64,000 bases of DNA from positions 6,696,001 to 6,760,000 of the forward strand of contig NZ_CP107834.1 in the NCBI RefSeq assembly GCF_036346595.1, in the 5' to 3' direction. The stretch comes from Streptomyces sp. NBC_00525. Lineage in GTDB: Bacteria > Actinomycetota > Actinomycetes > Streptomycetales > Streptomycetaceae. Numbering within the stretch: position 1 is the first letter of the stretch; each line of letters starts with the position of its first letter. Of this stretch, positions 19,272 to 27,604 are shown piece by piece. Made by a program: the position numbers and the translations under genes. The notes under the pieces were generated by a model. The model had not been told where the DNA came from, ran no database searches, and saw nothing but the letters and a program-made list of their open reading frames with translations.

Positions 19272-19829
19272 GTGAGTCTGACCAGCCAGATACTGCCGCT
19301 CGCCGGCGTCGTCCTGGGGGCCGTCACCTCCTTCGTGGTGACCAGCACCAACGAGCGCACGAGATGGCGCCGGCAGCAGGCCGCCCGGTGGGACGACCGC
19401 CGCCTGACCGCGTACGCCGACTACGCCCACGTCGTCAAGGAACTGGCGGCCCACTACCAGAGGCTCGCCGCGGGCCGGGGCCTCACGACCGGACCCATCC
19501 CGGCGGAGGCGACCCCCGAAGTGCTCGCCGAGGTCGCCCAGCTGGAATCCCGCCGCTCCGCTCTGTCCGAAAGCCTCGGCCTGCTCGGCGACACCGACGC
19601 GAACACCGCGTCCAAGTCCGTCGACCGGAGCCTGTGGCGGCTGGAGGCGCTGGCCAGGGGCGTCGACACCTCGGACGACCAGGACTGGGGCCGGGCCTAT
19701 CTCCAGTTCCGGCAGGCGCGGGACCACTACGTCGAGCGGGCTCGCGCCAGCCTCGGCGTACCGGGATCGGCCGGCCGCCCCGTGCCGCTGCGAGCGGACC
19801 GGCGCCCCGCCCAGCCGCCCGGGTCCTGA
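19272..19829 (+). CDS. Hypothetical protein with one N-terminal membrane helix
   Basis: 185 residues from a GTG behind GGGGGG. A hydrophobic segment near the N-terminus (SQILPLAGVVLGAVTSFVV) is followed by a long charged helical part (RWRRQQAARWDDRRLTAY, then LARGV...WGRAYLQFRQARDHYVERA). It looks like a membrane-anchored coiled protein. No family recognised. Confidence 0.7.
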   Translation: MSLTSQILPLAGVVLGAVTSFVVTSTNERTRWRRQQAARWDDRRLTAYADYAHVVKELAAHYQRLAAGRGLTTGPIPAEATPEVLAEVAQLESRRSALSESLGLLGDTDANTASKSVDRSLWRLEALARGVDTSDDQDWGRAYLQFRQARDHYVERARASLGVPGSAGRPVPLRADRRPAQPPGS

Positions 19830-19876
19830 CCTTCCCGCCGCGTCCCCGGCGCCCCGTGCGCTACCGTCCTGGGGAC

Positions 19877-20224
19877 ATGGACGACGCGGCCGAGGCACCC
19901 TTCATCGACCCGGAGTCGGACTACCCGTGCTGCTGGTTCTGCCCGGCGCTGCGGCTTCCGCGCACCGGGTTCCTCGTCGCGGACCGGCCCAGCCGGGACT
20001 GGCCGTTCGACGCGGCGGACGGCTTCCGGTACACCACCGACACCAGGACACCGGTCTGCGTCCACCCCGGCCGCGTCGGCCTCGCGGCGCAACGCACCGC
20101 CCGGACGTACCCGGAACCGCCGCTGCCCGCCCTCGACACGGGCGAGCCGGGCGGGCCGGGCCGTCCGCGGAGGTGGTGGCGGTTCGGGCGTCCCGGTCCG
20201 CGGGCCGGGGCGGCGCCTCGGTAG
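19877..20224 (+). CDS. Small hypothetical protein with a CxxC-like motif
   Basis: 115 residues from ATG. The start CCWFCPALRLP could bind a metal, and the tail is Pro/Arg/Gly-rich. Codon use is normal for the region. It is followed after 11 bases by the glutaredoxin-like gene, so the two may be co-transcribed. No family recognised. Confidence 0.55.
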   Translation: MDDAAEAPFIDPESDYPCCWFCPALRLPRTGFLVADRPSRDWPFDAADGFRYTTDTRTPVCVHPGRVGLAAQRTARTYPEPPLPALDTGEPGGPGRPRRWWRFGRPGPRAGAAPR

Positions 20225-20235
20225 CCTGGGGCGTC

Positions 20236-20679
20236 ATGATGCGTGTCTGGCTGGCGCCGATCCTGTTGCTCGTCTCCGGCGGGGCCGTCGCCGCCAAGCT
20301 GATCGCCGATGGCAGCACCCTGGGAGGGCCCCTTTTCCTGCTCGCCTTCGTGCTGCTCGCGGTCCTCAACTCGCCCCTGGTGTTCCCGAGGTCGATCACC
20401 GCGGCGGAGGCCCACCGCCGCAGCGCGGCCGACGGCCGCCCGATCGTGTTCTGGCGGCCGGGCTGCGTGTACTGCCTGCGGCTGCGGTACGCGATGCGCC
20501 ACCGCGCCCGCCGCCTGCACTGGGTCGACATCTGGCGCGACCCGGAGGCGGCGGCGGAGGTACGGGCGGCCAACGACGGCGACGAGACCGTCCCCACGGT
20601 CGTCGTGGCCGGCACACCCCACACGAACCCGCCCCCGAGCTGGCTGGCGGCCCAGCTGACACGGTCCTCGCCGAACTGA
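20236..20679 (+). CDS. Membrane-anchored glutaredoxin-like protein
   Basis: About 147 residues. Two hydrophobic segments (residues about 4-22 and 32-48) precede a thioredoxin-fold domain with the redox pair in RPGCVYCLRLR and TVPTVVVAG, which holds the cis-proline strand. It resembles mycoredoxin/glutaredoxin-like proteins that reduce disulfides or mycothiol mixed disulfides. The anchoring suggests action at the membrane. Confidence 0.85.
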   Translation: MMRVWLAPILLLVSGGAVAAKLIADGSTLGGPLFLLAFVLLAVLNSPLVFPRSITAAEAHRRSAADGRPIVFWRPGCVYCLRLRYAMRHRARRLHWVDIWRDPEAAAEVRAANDGDETVPTVVVAGTPHTNPPPSWLAAQLTRSSPN

Positions 20680-20700
20680 CCCCGCACCCGCGAGCAGGCC

Positions 20701-21582
20701 CTAGACCCCCACCCCCAACCGCTCCGCCACCGCCCCCAGCGCCGGGCCGAGCGGCAGCGCGATCCGGGTCACCGCCTCCGCGTCGCCCCGTGTCGCATCG
20801 CGGTTGATGATGAGCACCGGCTTCCCCGACCGGGCCGCCTGCCGGACGAACCGGAGGCCCGACATCACCGTCAGCGACGACCCCAGGACGAGGAGCGAGG
20901 TCGCCTCGTCCACCAGCGCGCGGCAGTGCGCGACCCGCGCCGGCGGCACCGACTCGCCGAAGAACACCACGTCCGGCTTCAGGATGCCGCCGCAGACCGC
21001 GCACGGCACCACCCGGAAGTCCCCGACCTGCTCGTCCGTGAGGTCCGCGTCGCCGTCCGGGTTGATCCCCGCCGCCACCGGCCGGAACCCCGGATTGGCC
21101 TCCTCCAGCCGCCGGGCCAGCTCGCGCCGCGCGACGAACGTGCCGCACGTCAGACAGACCACCCGGTCCAGGCCCCCGTGCAGCTCCACCACGTCCTCGC
21201 TGCCCGCGGCCTGGTGCAGCCCGTCCACGTTCTGGGTGATCACCCCGCCGAGCGCCCCACCGCGCCCGAACGCGGCCACCGCCCGGTGGCCCGCGTTCGG
21301 CCTGGCACGCCGGAAGGTCTTCCAGCCGAGATGGCTGCGCGCCCAGTACCGGCGCCGGGCATCGGGGCCGGCGACGAAGTCCTGGTACGTCATCGGCGTG
21401 TGCCGGCTGAGGCTGCCGCCCTCACCCCGGTAGTCGGGTATGCCGGATTCCGTGGAGATACCGGCCCCGCTGAGCACCAGCACACCGCCGGCGCCGAGCG
21501 CGTCGACGACGGGCTCCAGATCAGTGGTGGCGGGCGGCAGCCCTTCGGCGGGAGTCCAGCTCAGAGTGGGGCGCATGCGCAT
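20701..21582 (-). CDS. Sir2-family NAD-dependent protein deacylase
   Basis: 293 residues. Sirtuin motifs are complete: VLSGAGISTESGIPDYRG (NAD site), TQNVDGLHQAAGS, the catalytic His in VELHGGL, two Cys pairs for zinc (CLTC and CAVC), GSSLTVMSG and LIINRDATRGD. It removes acyl groups from lysines using NAD. The start has two adjacent ATG codons, six bases apart (21582 and 21576). Not obviously in an operon. Confidence 0.95.
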   Translation of the reverse strand: MRMRPTLSWTPAEGLPPATTDLEPVVDALGAGGVLVLSGAGISTESGIPDYRGEGGSLSRHTPMTYQDFVAGPDARRRYWARSHLGWKTFRRARPNAGHRAVAAFGRGGALGGVITQNVDGLHQAAGSEDVVELHGGLDRVVCLTCGTFVARRELARRLEEANPGFRPVAAGINPDGDADLTDEQVGDFRVVPCAVCGGILKPDVVFFGESVPPARVAHCRALVDEATSLLVLGSSLTVMSGLRFVRQAARSGKPVLIINRDATRGDAEAVTRIALPLGPALGAVAERLGVGV

Positions 21583-21621
21583 GCGTCCAGGGTACGGAAC
21601 CGGCCTCCCACCGCCTCGTCG

Positions 21622-24228
21622 TCACGACAGCAGCTCCACGTACCCGTCGGTGCCGTGCACACGGATGCGCTGCCCGTCCCGGATCAGCCGGGTGGCCCGG
21701 TCCACCCCCACGACAGCCGGCAGACCGTACTCGCGGGCGATCACCGCGCCGTGGGTCATCAGACCACCCACCTCCGTCACCAGACCCGCGATGCCGACGA
21801 ACAGCGGCGACCAGCTGGGGTCCGTGAACGTGGTGACGAGGATGTCCCCGGCCTCCAGATCGGCCCCGGACACATCGAGGATCACCCGCGCCCGCCCCTC
21901 CACGGTGCCCGCCGACACCGGCAGACCGTTCAGCGCGCCCTCCGGCGCGTCGTCCCGCCGGTACGCCCCGTTCACCGCCTCGCCGTCCGAGGTGAGCACC
22001 CGGGGCGGAGTGAGGGCGCCGAACACCCGGAACTCCTCCTCGCGCCGCCGGATCAGCGCCCGGTCCACCTCGTGCGTGCGTACGGCGTCCCGGAACTCCT
22101 CGAAGGTGAGGAAGAAGGCGTCGTCCCGCCCGCCGAGCACCCCGGCGTCCACCAGGCGCTCCGCCTCCCGCAGCAGCGCCCGCTTGTAGACGAAGTAGCG
22201 GCAGACGATCCCGTACTTCGGGTATTCCCGGTATCCGATGAAGGTCCGGACCCGGTCGATCATCCGCTTGGTCTCGTCGGCCTTCCGGTCGCCGTCCGGC
22301 AGGGCCCGCAGCCGCGCCAGCACCTCCCGCTCCTTCGCGAGGGCCTTGTGCCGCCCTTCCTCGAAGCGCCGGGCTGCGGCACCCGGCCCGAACAGCCGCA
22401 CGTTGTCGAGGAGGACGGGCACCAGCGCGGTGGGCCGCTCGCCCCAGCGCGGGCGGGTGATGTCGATCTCGCCGACACACCGCATGCCGTACCGGTCGAG
22501 ATACTCCTCGATCGCGGCGCGCGCCCGCCGGCCGCCGTCCACCTTCGCCAGGCCGTCCAGGAACCCGTCGTCGTCCCCGGCACCGCGCAGATACGCCACC
22601 ACCTCCGGATACGGACGGATCGCGTCGGCCACATCGAGGAGGGCGAGGCCCATCTCGGACGTCACGTTGCCGGGCGCGGACAGCGTCAGGGTGTCGGCCG
22701 CGTTCTTCTCGCCCAGCCACTCCCACAGCTTGTCGTTGAGCCACCACGTGGACTCCATCCCGGCCATGATCGCCTGCATCGAGACCGGATCGCCGAGGAC
22801 CCGCTTGTGCTCCTCGAAGGCGGCCGTCAGGAAGTCGAACAGGGCCGGCCCCGAGTGCGTACGGATCTCGCGCTCCAGATCGGCGACGGACTCCTCGCTA
22901 CGGGCGACCAGCTCCCGCACCACGACCGGATCGGTCTCGATCGGGGCGAGGCCACCCGAGGCGGGCAGCGGGGCGGGCACCGGCTCCGGATCGGGGCGCG
23001 AGGGTACGAAACCGGGGCGGTCGAGCACGGTCTCCAGCGCGTCCCGGACCAGCGGGTCGCCTCTGCCCATGAGGTCCAGGAGACCGGGGCGCACGGCGGG
23101 CGAGGCGAGCCGCGGGGTGACGTCCACGAACAGCCGGCCGCCGGCCTCCAACATCGGCGCCATGGCCGTCAGCCGCCACATCGACAGCCCCAGCGGCCTC
23201 ATCGCGTCGGTCATCATCTGCTGATGCCCCACGGACACGTAGACGTGGTTCTCCCCGTCGTCCACCTCCGGGACCGGGAACAGCGTCGTGATCGGCCGGC
23301 TCTGCACGATGCGGAAGCCGTCGTCGGCCAGACACCACTCGATGTCCTGCGGGCTGCCGAAGTGCGCCTCGACGCGCCGTCCGAGCCGTACGAGCGCCAG
23401 CACCTGTTCGTCCGTCAGGGCGGGCTCCTCCCGCCGTCCCGCGCCGACCGGCACCTGCCGCGTACCGCCGCCCGCCACGGGCTCGACGGCACACTCCTTG
23501 GCCGCGATCGACCGGTGGACGACCTCGTCGTCGCGCACCCTGAAGACGTCGGGGTTCACCAGACCGGACACCAGGGCCTCACCGAGCCCGAAACCGGCGT
23601 CCACGGTGGCGTCCCTACGGTTCCCGGTCACCGGATCGGCCGTGAAGAGGATGCCCGACGCCTGCGGGAACACCATCCGCTGCACGACCACGGCCATCCG
23701 GACCGCGCGGTCGTCGATGCCCTGACGCCTGCGGTACGTCACGGCCCGCTCGGTGAACAACGAGGCCCAGCACCGGCCGATGTGCCGGAGAACCGCCTCC
23801 GTACCCACCACGTTCAGATACGAGTCCTGCTGCCCGGCGAAGGAGGCCGCCGGCAGATCCTCCGCCGTCGCGCTGGAGCGTACGGCGTACGCGGCGTCCC
23901 CACCGTGCCGCGCCAGCGCCCCGGCGACCTCCGCCACCAGCCCCTCCGGCAGCGCGAGCCCCGCCACGGCCCGGCGCAACTCCGCGCTCAGCACGCGGAT
24001 CGCCTCCCGGTCGCCCTCCTCCACGCGCCCCAGCCGGCCGCACAGCTCGCCGACCTCCGGCGCCCCGGCCACGGCCTGCCGGAAGGCATCCGTCGTGACA
24101 CAGAAACCGCCGGGCACCCGCACGCCCCCGATCCGCGACAGCGCGCCCAGCCGCGCACCCTTGCCACCGACGAGCGCGATCGGCGCACCCTCGGCCTCGT
24201 CCAGCTCCCACACGTACCGCTCACGCAC
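21622..24228 (-). CDS. rph: Rifampin phosphotransferase (PEP synthase-like)
   Basis: 868 residues, the typical length of Rph. The enzyme uses ATP to phosphorylate rifamycin on the ansa bridge and inactivate it. The N-terminal ATP-grasp domain has LVGGKGARLGALSR, VRSSATAEDLPAASFAGQQD and IEWCLADDGFRIVQSRP. A rifamycin-binding middle part follows, then the swivelling phosphohistidine domain with GLMTHGAVIAREYG (His826). GTG start with GAGGAC upstream. An RAE-like element 60-80 bases upstream supports the assignment over ordinary PEP synthase and predicts induction by rifamycins. Confidence 0.93.
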   Translation of the reverse strand: MRERYVWELDEAEGAPIALVGGKGARLGALSRIGGVRVPGGFCVTTDAFRQAVAGAPEVGELCGRLGRVEEGDREAIRVLSAELRRAVAGLALPEGLVAEVAGALARHGGDAAYAVRSSATAEDLPAASFAGQQDSYLNVVGTEAVLRHIGRCWASLFTERAVTYRRRQGIDDRAVRMAVVVQRMVFPQASGILFTADPVTGNRRDATVDAGFGLGEALVSGLVNPDVFRVRDDEVVHRSIAAKECAVEPVAGGGTRQVPVGAGRREEPALTDEQVLALVRLGRRVEAHFGSPQDIEWCLADDGFRIVQSRPITTLFPVPEVDDGENHVYVSVGHQQMMTDAMRPLGLSMWRLTAMAPMLEAGGRLFVDVTPRLASPAVRPGLLDLMGRGDPLVRDALETVLDRPGFVPSRPDPEPVPAPLPASGGLAPIETDPVVVRELVARSEESVADLEREIRTHSGPALFDFLTAAFEEHKRVLGDPVSMQAIMAGMESTWWLNDKLWEWLGEKNAADTLTLSAPGNVTSEMGLALLDVADAIRPYPEVVAYLRGAGDDDGFLDGLAKVDGGRRARAAIEEYLDRYGMRCVGEIDITRPRWGERPTALVPVLLDNVRLFGPGAAARRFEEGRHKALAKEREVLARLRALPDGDRKADETKRMIDRVRTFIGYREYPKYGIVCRYFVYKRALLREAERLVDAGVLGGRDDAFFLTFEEFRDAVRTHEVDRALIRRREEEFRVFGALTPPRVLTSDGEAVNGAYRRDDAPEGALNGLPVSAGTVEGRARVILDVSGADLEAGDILVTTFTDPSWSPLFVGIAGLVTEVGGLMTHGAVIAREYGLPAVVGVDRATRLIRDGQRIRVHGTDGYVELLS

Positions 24229-24287
24229 GCAGCGTCCTCATTTCCGCAGGTCGGGGTGGTCAGGCCGACGATTGTGCGACACCCCCC

Positions 24288-24306
24288 GACCCTTGCGGCA
24301 AGCCCC
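24288..24306 (-). promoter_or_regulatory. Rifamycin-associated element (RAE)-like palindrome
   Basis: On the minus strand the sequence is GGGGCTTGCCGCAAGGGTC. The core CTTGC-C-GCAAG and the left GGGG arm match the RAE reported upstream of actinomycete rifamycin-inactivation genes. Only the right arm is degenerate. Confidence 0.85.
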
Positions 24307-24329
24307 CCGGTGCGCTATACGTTGAGCAC

Positions 24330-24353
24330 GGCAGGGAGAAGGACCTCCCTGCC
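24330..24353 (-). terminator. Hairpin after the cyclase gene
   Basis: GGCAGGGAG and CTCCCTGCC form a perfect 9-bp stem with a 6-base loop, between the cyclase stop and the rph promoter region. Confidence 0.7.
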
Positions 24354-24431
24354 TTCGCCTTTGTCCCCGGCCTTTGTACGCGGATGAGGCGGGCCCGCGC
24401 GGGCGGCACGCACGACGGGCACCCCGCCGGG

Positions 24432-25466
24432 CTACGAGGCGCCCTTGGCCCTCCGCAGCAGCACCGGCCGCAACCGGCTGTATCCCCGCACCGACACCGG
24501 CCGCAACGGCCGCAGCGCGTACGCCGCCATCCCCGCCAGCTCACCGGCGAGCGTTGTGTTCACGAGCACGGAAGCGGGGCGGGCCACGGCCGTGAGCCGC
24601 GCCGCGATGTTGACCGCCGCGCCGTACACGTCACCGAACCGGCCGATGACGGGGCCGTGGGCCAGCCCGGTGCGCACCTGCGGCAGCTCCGGGTCCGCCA
24701 GGGCACGGGCCGTCAGCTCCAGCCCGATGTCGGCGGCGCCGGCCGCCGACTCGCACACGAACAGCACCTCGTCCCCGATGGTCTTCACCACCTCGCCCCG
24801 GCCCTCGGCCACCACATCGCCGGTCATCGTCTCGAACCGGTCCAGCACCCGCACCAGTTCGGCCCCGTCCAGGCCCCGGCTCATCCGGGTGTAGCCGACC
24901 ATGTCGGTGAACCCCACGGCCCGCTCCCGGACATGCGCCCCGTCCCCGGCCGGCCCCGCCACCGCGCCCTCCGGTCGGCCCTCGGCGAAGGCGTGCCCGG
25001 CGTACGCCACCAGATGCCGGTGCCAGACGTACCGCTGGAGGTGTTCGATCTCCGGCAGCAGCGCCGCCATCCGGTCCAACAGGGCCCGGCCGCCGGGGGA
25101 GTGGTCCCCGTCGCGGGCCATCCAGTCCCGCAGCGTGTCCACCTGCCAGTCGGCGAGCCGGGAGAGGTGGTGGCCCAGGGCGCGGGCCATCAGCGTCTCG
25201 CCGTGCTCGGTGATGAGCCCGGCCGCGATGAGTCGTTCACCGGCGAGCAGGGCTTCGACATCGGCGTCGGTGAACACCCTGGCGCCGTCGTCGACCGCCG
25301 GGAACCCGAGCGCGCGCCACACCCGTACGGCCCGCTCGAACTCCACCCCGGCCCGCGCGGCCACCTCCCGGCGCGTCCAGACCCGGCCCCCGCCGAGCAG
25401 CACCTCCTCCACGGACTCCGGAAGCCGCGCCCCGTCCCCCGGCTCCGCGGCATGCGCGGCGCTCAT
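24432..25466 (-). CDS. Class III adenylate/guanylate cyclase with Rv1264-like regulatory domain
   Basis: 344 residues. The N-terminal about 170 residues look like the autoinhibitory domain of Rv1264-type cyclases (VWTRREVAARAGV, a winged-helix-like region, then HHLSRLADWQVDTL). The catalytic domain has both metal Asp (FTDMVGYTRMS and KTIGDEVLF), the substrate-selecting Lys and Asp (VKTIGDE and GDVYGAAVNIAAR), and the transition-state Asn and Arg. All canonical residues are kept, so activity is expected. ATG overlaps the stop of the stress-protein gene (ATGA), so the pair is translationally coupled. Confidence 0.92.
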   Translation of the reverse strand: MSAAHAAEPGDGARLPESVEEVLLGGGRVWTRREVAARAGVEFERAVRVWRALGFPAVDDGARVFTDADVEALLAGERLIAAGLITEHGETLMARALGHHLSRLADWQVDTLRDWMARDGDHSPGGRALLDRMAALLPEIEHLQRYVWHRHLVAYAGHAFAEGRPEGAVAGPAGDGAHVRERAVGFTDMVGYTRMSRGLDGAELVRVLDRFETMTGDVVAEGRGEVVKTIGDEVLFVCESAAGAADIGLELTARALADPELPQVRTGLAHGPVIGRFGDVYGAAVNIAARLTAVARPASVLVNTTLAGELAGMAAYALRPLRPVSVRGYSRLRPVLLRRAKGAS

Positions 25467-25912
25467 GTGGTGTGCACGATCAGCACGTCCAGGCCCGCCT
25501 TCCTGGCGACGTCCGCCGGCACGGAGCCGAGGATGCGCCCCGCCAGCGAGCGCAGCCCGCGGTTGCCGACGACGAGGAGATCGGCGGAGCACTTTCGCGC
25601 GGTCCGCACCAGCGCCGGAACCGGCTCGCCCTCGACGGCGACCGTACGCACCTCGACCGCACCCTGCAGCCGGGCCCGGTCCCTGGCGGTCAGTAACGTG
25701 TCCTCGGCGGGCGCCGAACCCACCACCTGATACGCCTCCGCCCCCAACTGGTCCTGGGCGGCAGCCAGTTCCTCCCCGCGCATGGGCGCGTACGCGCAGG
25801 TGATCACAAGCTCGGCGCCGCAGACGGCGGCGAGCCGCGCGGCGGCCTCGACCGCCGCGAACGACGATTCCGATCCATCCGTGCCGACGAGCAGAGTCCG
25901 GTAGGCGGTCAA
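25463..25912 (-). CDS. Universal stress protein (UspA family)
   Basis: 149 residues from TTG behind AAGGAG, which decides the start. The single Usp domain has LLVGTDGSESSFAAVEAA at the start and the ATP-binding-type GNRGLRSLAGRILGSVPADV near the end. Codon 73 is TTA (25694-25696), so translation of this gene, and by coupling the cyclase, may depend on bldA. Paired inverted repeats overlap the ribosome site and upstream region. Confidence 0.92.
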   Translation of the reverse strand: MTAYRTLLVGTDGSESSFAAVEAAARLAAVCGAELVITCAYAPMRGEELAAAQDQLGAEAYQVVGSAPAEDTLLTARDRARLQGAVEVRTVAVEGEPVPALVRTARKCSADLLVVGNRGLRSLAGRILGSVPADVARKAGLDVLIVHTT

Positions 25913-25922
25913 CGCAAACTCC

Positions 25923-25953
25923 TTACTCCGAAGTAAACTTACTTGAAAGTAAG
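25923..25953. promoter_or_regulatory. Tandem TTACT/AGTAA inverted repeats, likely operator
   Basis: TTACT-CCGA-AGTAA (25923-25936) and the perfect dyad CTTACTT-GA-AAGTAAG (25938-25953) sit end to end just upstream of the stress-protein gene. The AT-rich dyads stand out from the GC-rich surroundings. Binding protein unknown. Confidence 0.6.
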
Positions 25954-26058
25954 GTAAGGGCTGCGCACGAAACCGGGCAAGAGTGGAACGGGTGGGCTCG
26001 CTCACCCCCCCCGAAAGCCCGCAGGGCGCGGCGACCCGGTGGGATAAGGTGCCCGTCC

Positions 26059-26652
26059 ATGGCCGAACCGACCACCCGCGACCAGGACTTCACCCCCTGG
26101 CCGCCCGCGCCGATCAACACCGCGCGCCTGGTGCTGCGCGAGTCCGAGCCCCGCGACCGCGCGGCCTTCGTGGAACTGCTCTCCTCCCCGGAGGTCCACA
26201 CCTACCTCGGCGGCCCACGACCACGCGAAGCCTGCGAGCAGTCCCTGCCGGAAGCACCGGGCCGCCGCCCCGGCTGCTTCGTGATCGACCTCGACGGCGA
26301 GATGATCGGCCTCATCGAACTCAAGCACCGCGACCTCACCACCCCGGACGCCGTCCGCCCGGACCTGGGCAGAACCGAACTCGGCTACCTGCTCCTACCG
26401 AAGGCCTGGGGCAACGGCTACGCCACCGAAGCATGCGAGGCGGCCCTGTCCTATCTGCCCCCGACCACCCCGGTCGTACTCATCACCCAAACCGCCAACA
26501 CCCCTTCCATGCGCCTGGCAACCAAACTCGGCTTCACCGAAGCCCACCGCTTCGAAGCCTGGAACGCACAACAATGGCTGGGCGTACGCAAGGCGGCCCG
26601 CGAGGTGCCCGTATGCCCCGAAGGGGATGCCGCTCCCGTTCGTACCGGTTGA
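26059..26652 (+). CDS. GNAT-family N-acetyltransferase (RimJ/RimL type)
   Basis: 197 residues from ATG. INTARLVLRESEPRDRAAFVEL is the usual start of RimJ/RimL-like acetyltransferases. The acetyl-CoA loop appears as LLPKAWGNGYATEAC, followed by NTPSMRLATKLGFTE. It would transfer acetyl from acetyl-CoA to an amine. Acceptor unknown. Stands alone. Confidence 0.9.
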   Translation: MAEPTTRDQDFTPWPPAPINTARLVLRESEPRDRAAFVELLSSPEVHTYLGGPRPREACEQSLPEAPGRRPGCFVIDLDGEMIGLIELKHRDLTTPDAVRPDLGRTELGYLLLPKAWGNGYATEACEAALSYLPPTTPVVLITQTANTPSMRLATKLGFTEAHRFEAWNAQQWLGVRKAAREVPVCPEGDAAPVRTG

Positions 26653-26708
26653 GCAACCGTTCTCGGTGCTCCGCGCACCCCCGTTGGCGGGCTCCCTAGA
26701 CTCGCCGC

Positions 26709-26933
26709 ATGAACAACCTCACCTGTACCCACTGCGGCACCGTCGGCCTCGATGACGGGTTCATCGAGGACGCCGGCGACCACTCGCGCGGGTACGCGCG
26801 CTGGATCGAGGGCGCGTTGGAGCGGGGCATCTTCGGTGGGGCCAAGCGCATGGGGCGGCCGCGCCGTCAGATCGAGGCGTTCCGCTGCCCCAAGTGCGGC
26901 CACCTCGAACTGTTCGCGACTCACCAGGCGTAG
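26709..26933 (+). CDS. Small zinc-ribbon protein
   Basis: 74 residues from ATG with two CxxC knuckles (CTHCG and CPKCGHLELF) at the ends, as in zinc ribbons. A basic GGAKRMGRPRRQI stretch lies between them. No specific function recognised. Confidence 0.8.
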   Translation: MNNLTCTHCGTVGLDDGFIEDAGDHSRGYARWIEGALERGIFGGAKRMGRPRRQIEAFRCPKCGHLELFATHQA

Positions 26934-26957
26934 CGAAGGCCGCCGGCGGGAAGTTCC

Positions 26958-27542
26958 TCAGCCGCCCTCGGGCCCGGCCGCACGGAACAACGCCGCCATC
27001 GACCGGCCCGCCACCCGCAGCGGTTGTGGATCGCGCGCGGCGCGGCTGAGCATGAAGGCGCCCTCCAGCATCATGACCATCGAGTACGCGAGAGACCGCG
27101 CCGCCTCCGGTTCGGGCACCCAGCGGCCGAACCATCCCGCCGCCGCGCCCACCCACTCCTCGAAGACGTCCGCCGTCGCGACCCGTAGCGCCTCGTCGCT
27201 GCTCGCGACCTCCAGGGCCACCGTCCCGATGGGGCACGCGTCGGCATAGTCGGCCGCCGCGAGGTCGTCCGCCGCCGCGTCGAAGGCGTGCACCAGCGAT
27301 TCGGCGGGGTCCGCCACACTGTCGAGGAGCGCCAGCACCATACGGCCGTACGCGGTCCCGGACGTCCGGATCATGTCCTCGGCCAGTTGCCGCTTGCCGC
27401 CGGGGAAGAAGTGGTAGATCGAGCCGAACGGCGCCTCCGCCTCGACCGCGATCCGCTTCAGGCCCGTGGCCGCGTACCCGTGCCGGCGGAACAGCGTCGC
27501 GGCGGCGCCCCGGATTCTGGTTCGCGTGTCCGACCGTCCCAT
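26958..27542 (-). CDS. TetR-family regulator (LmrA/YxaF-like)
   Basis: 194 residues. Helix-turn-helix: IRGAAATLFRRHGYAATGLKRI, then APFGSIYHFFPGGKRQLAEDM. The YHFFPGGK form and CPIGTVALE in the ligand domain match the LmrA/YxaF branch, which often senses drugs or small aromatics. It is divergent from an alpha/beta hydrolase gene 62 bases away, with a dyad in between, so it probably represses itself and the hydrolase. Confidence 0.92.
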   Translation of the reverse strand: MGRSDTRTRIRGAAATLFRRHGYAATGLKRIAVEAEAPFGSIYHFFPGGKRQLAEDMIRTSGTAYGRMVLALLDSVADPAESLVHAFDAAADDLAAADYADACPIGTVALEVASSDEALRVATADVFEEWVGAAAGWFGRWVPEPEAARSLAYSMVMMLEGAFMLSRAARDPQPLRVAGRSMAALFRAAGPEGG

Positions 27543-27575
27543 TGGCCTTCCTTCCCTCGCTCCCTGAGATTACAG

Positions 27576-27587
27576 TAGAACGATCTA
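27576..27587. promoter_or_regulatory. TAGA-N4-TCTA dyad, likely TetR operator
   Basis: TAGAACGATCTA, symmetrical in 10 of 12 positions, is close to LmrA-type boxes (TAGACC-type) and sits between the divergent tetR and hydrolase genes. Confidence 0.55.
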
Positions 27588-27604
27588 TCAAGTGAGGGGT
27601 AGAG

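Noticed and set aside
20926..24387. 1153-codon plus-strand frame opposite sir2 and rph
   Set aside because: Runs antisense across two real genes. It is rich in His/Arg/Pro with no domains.
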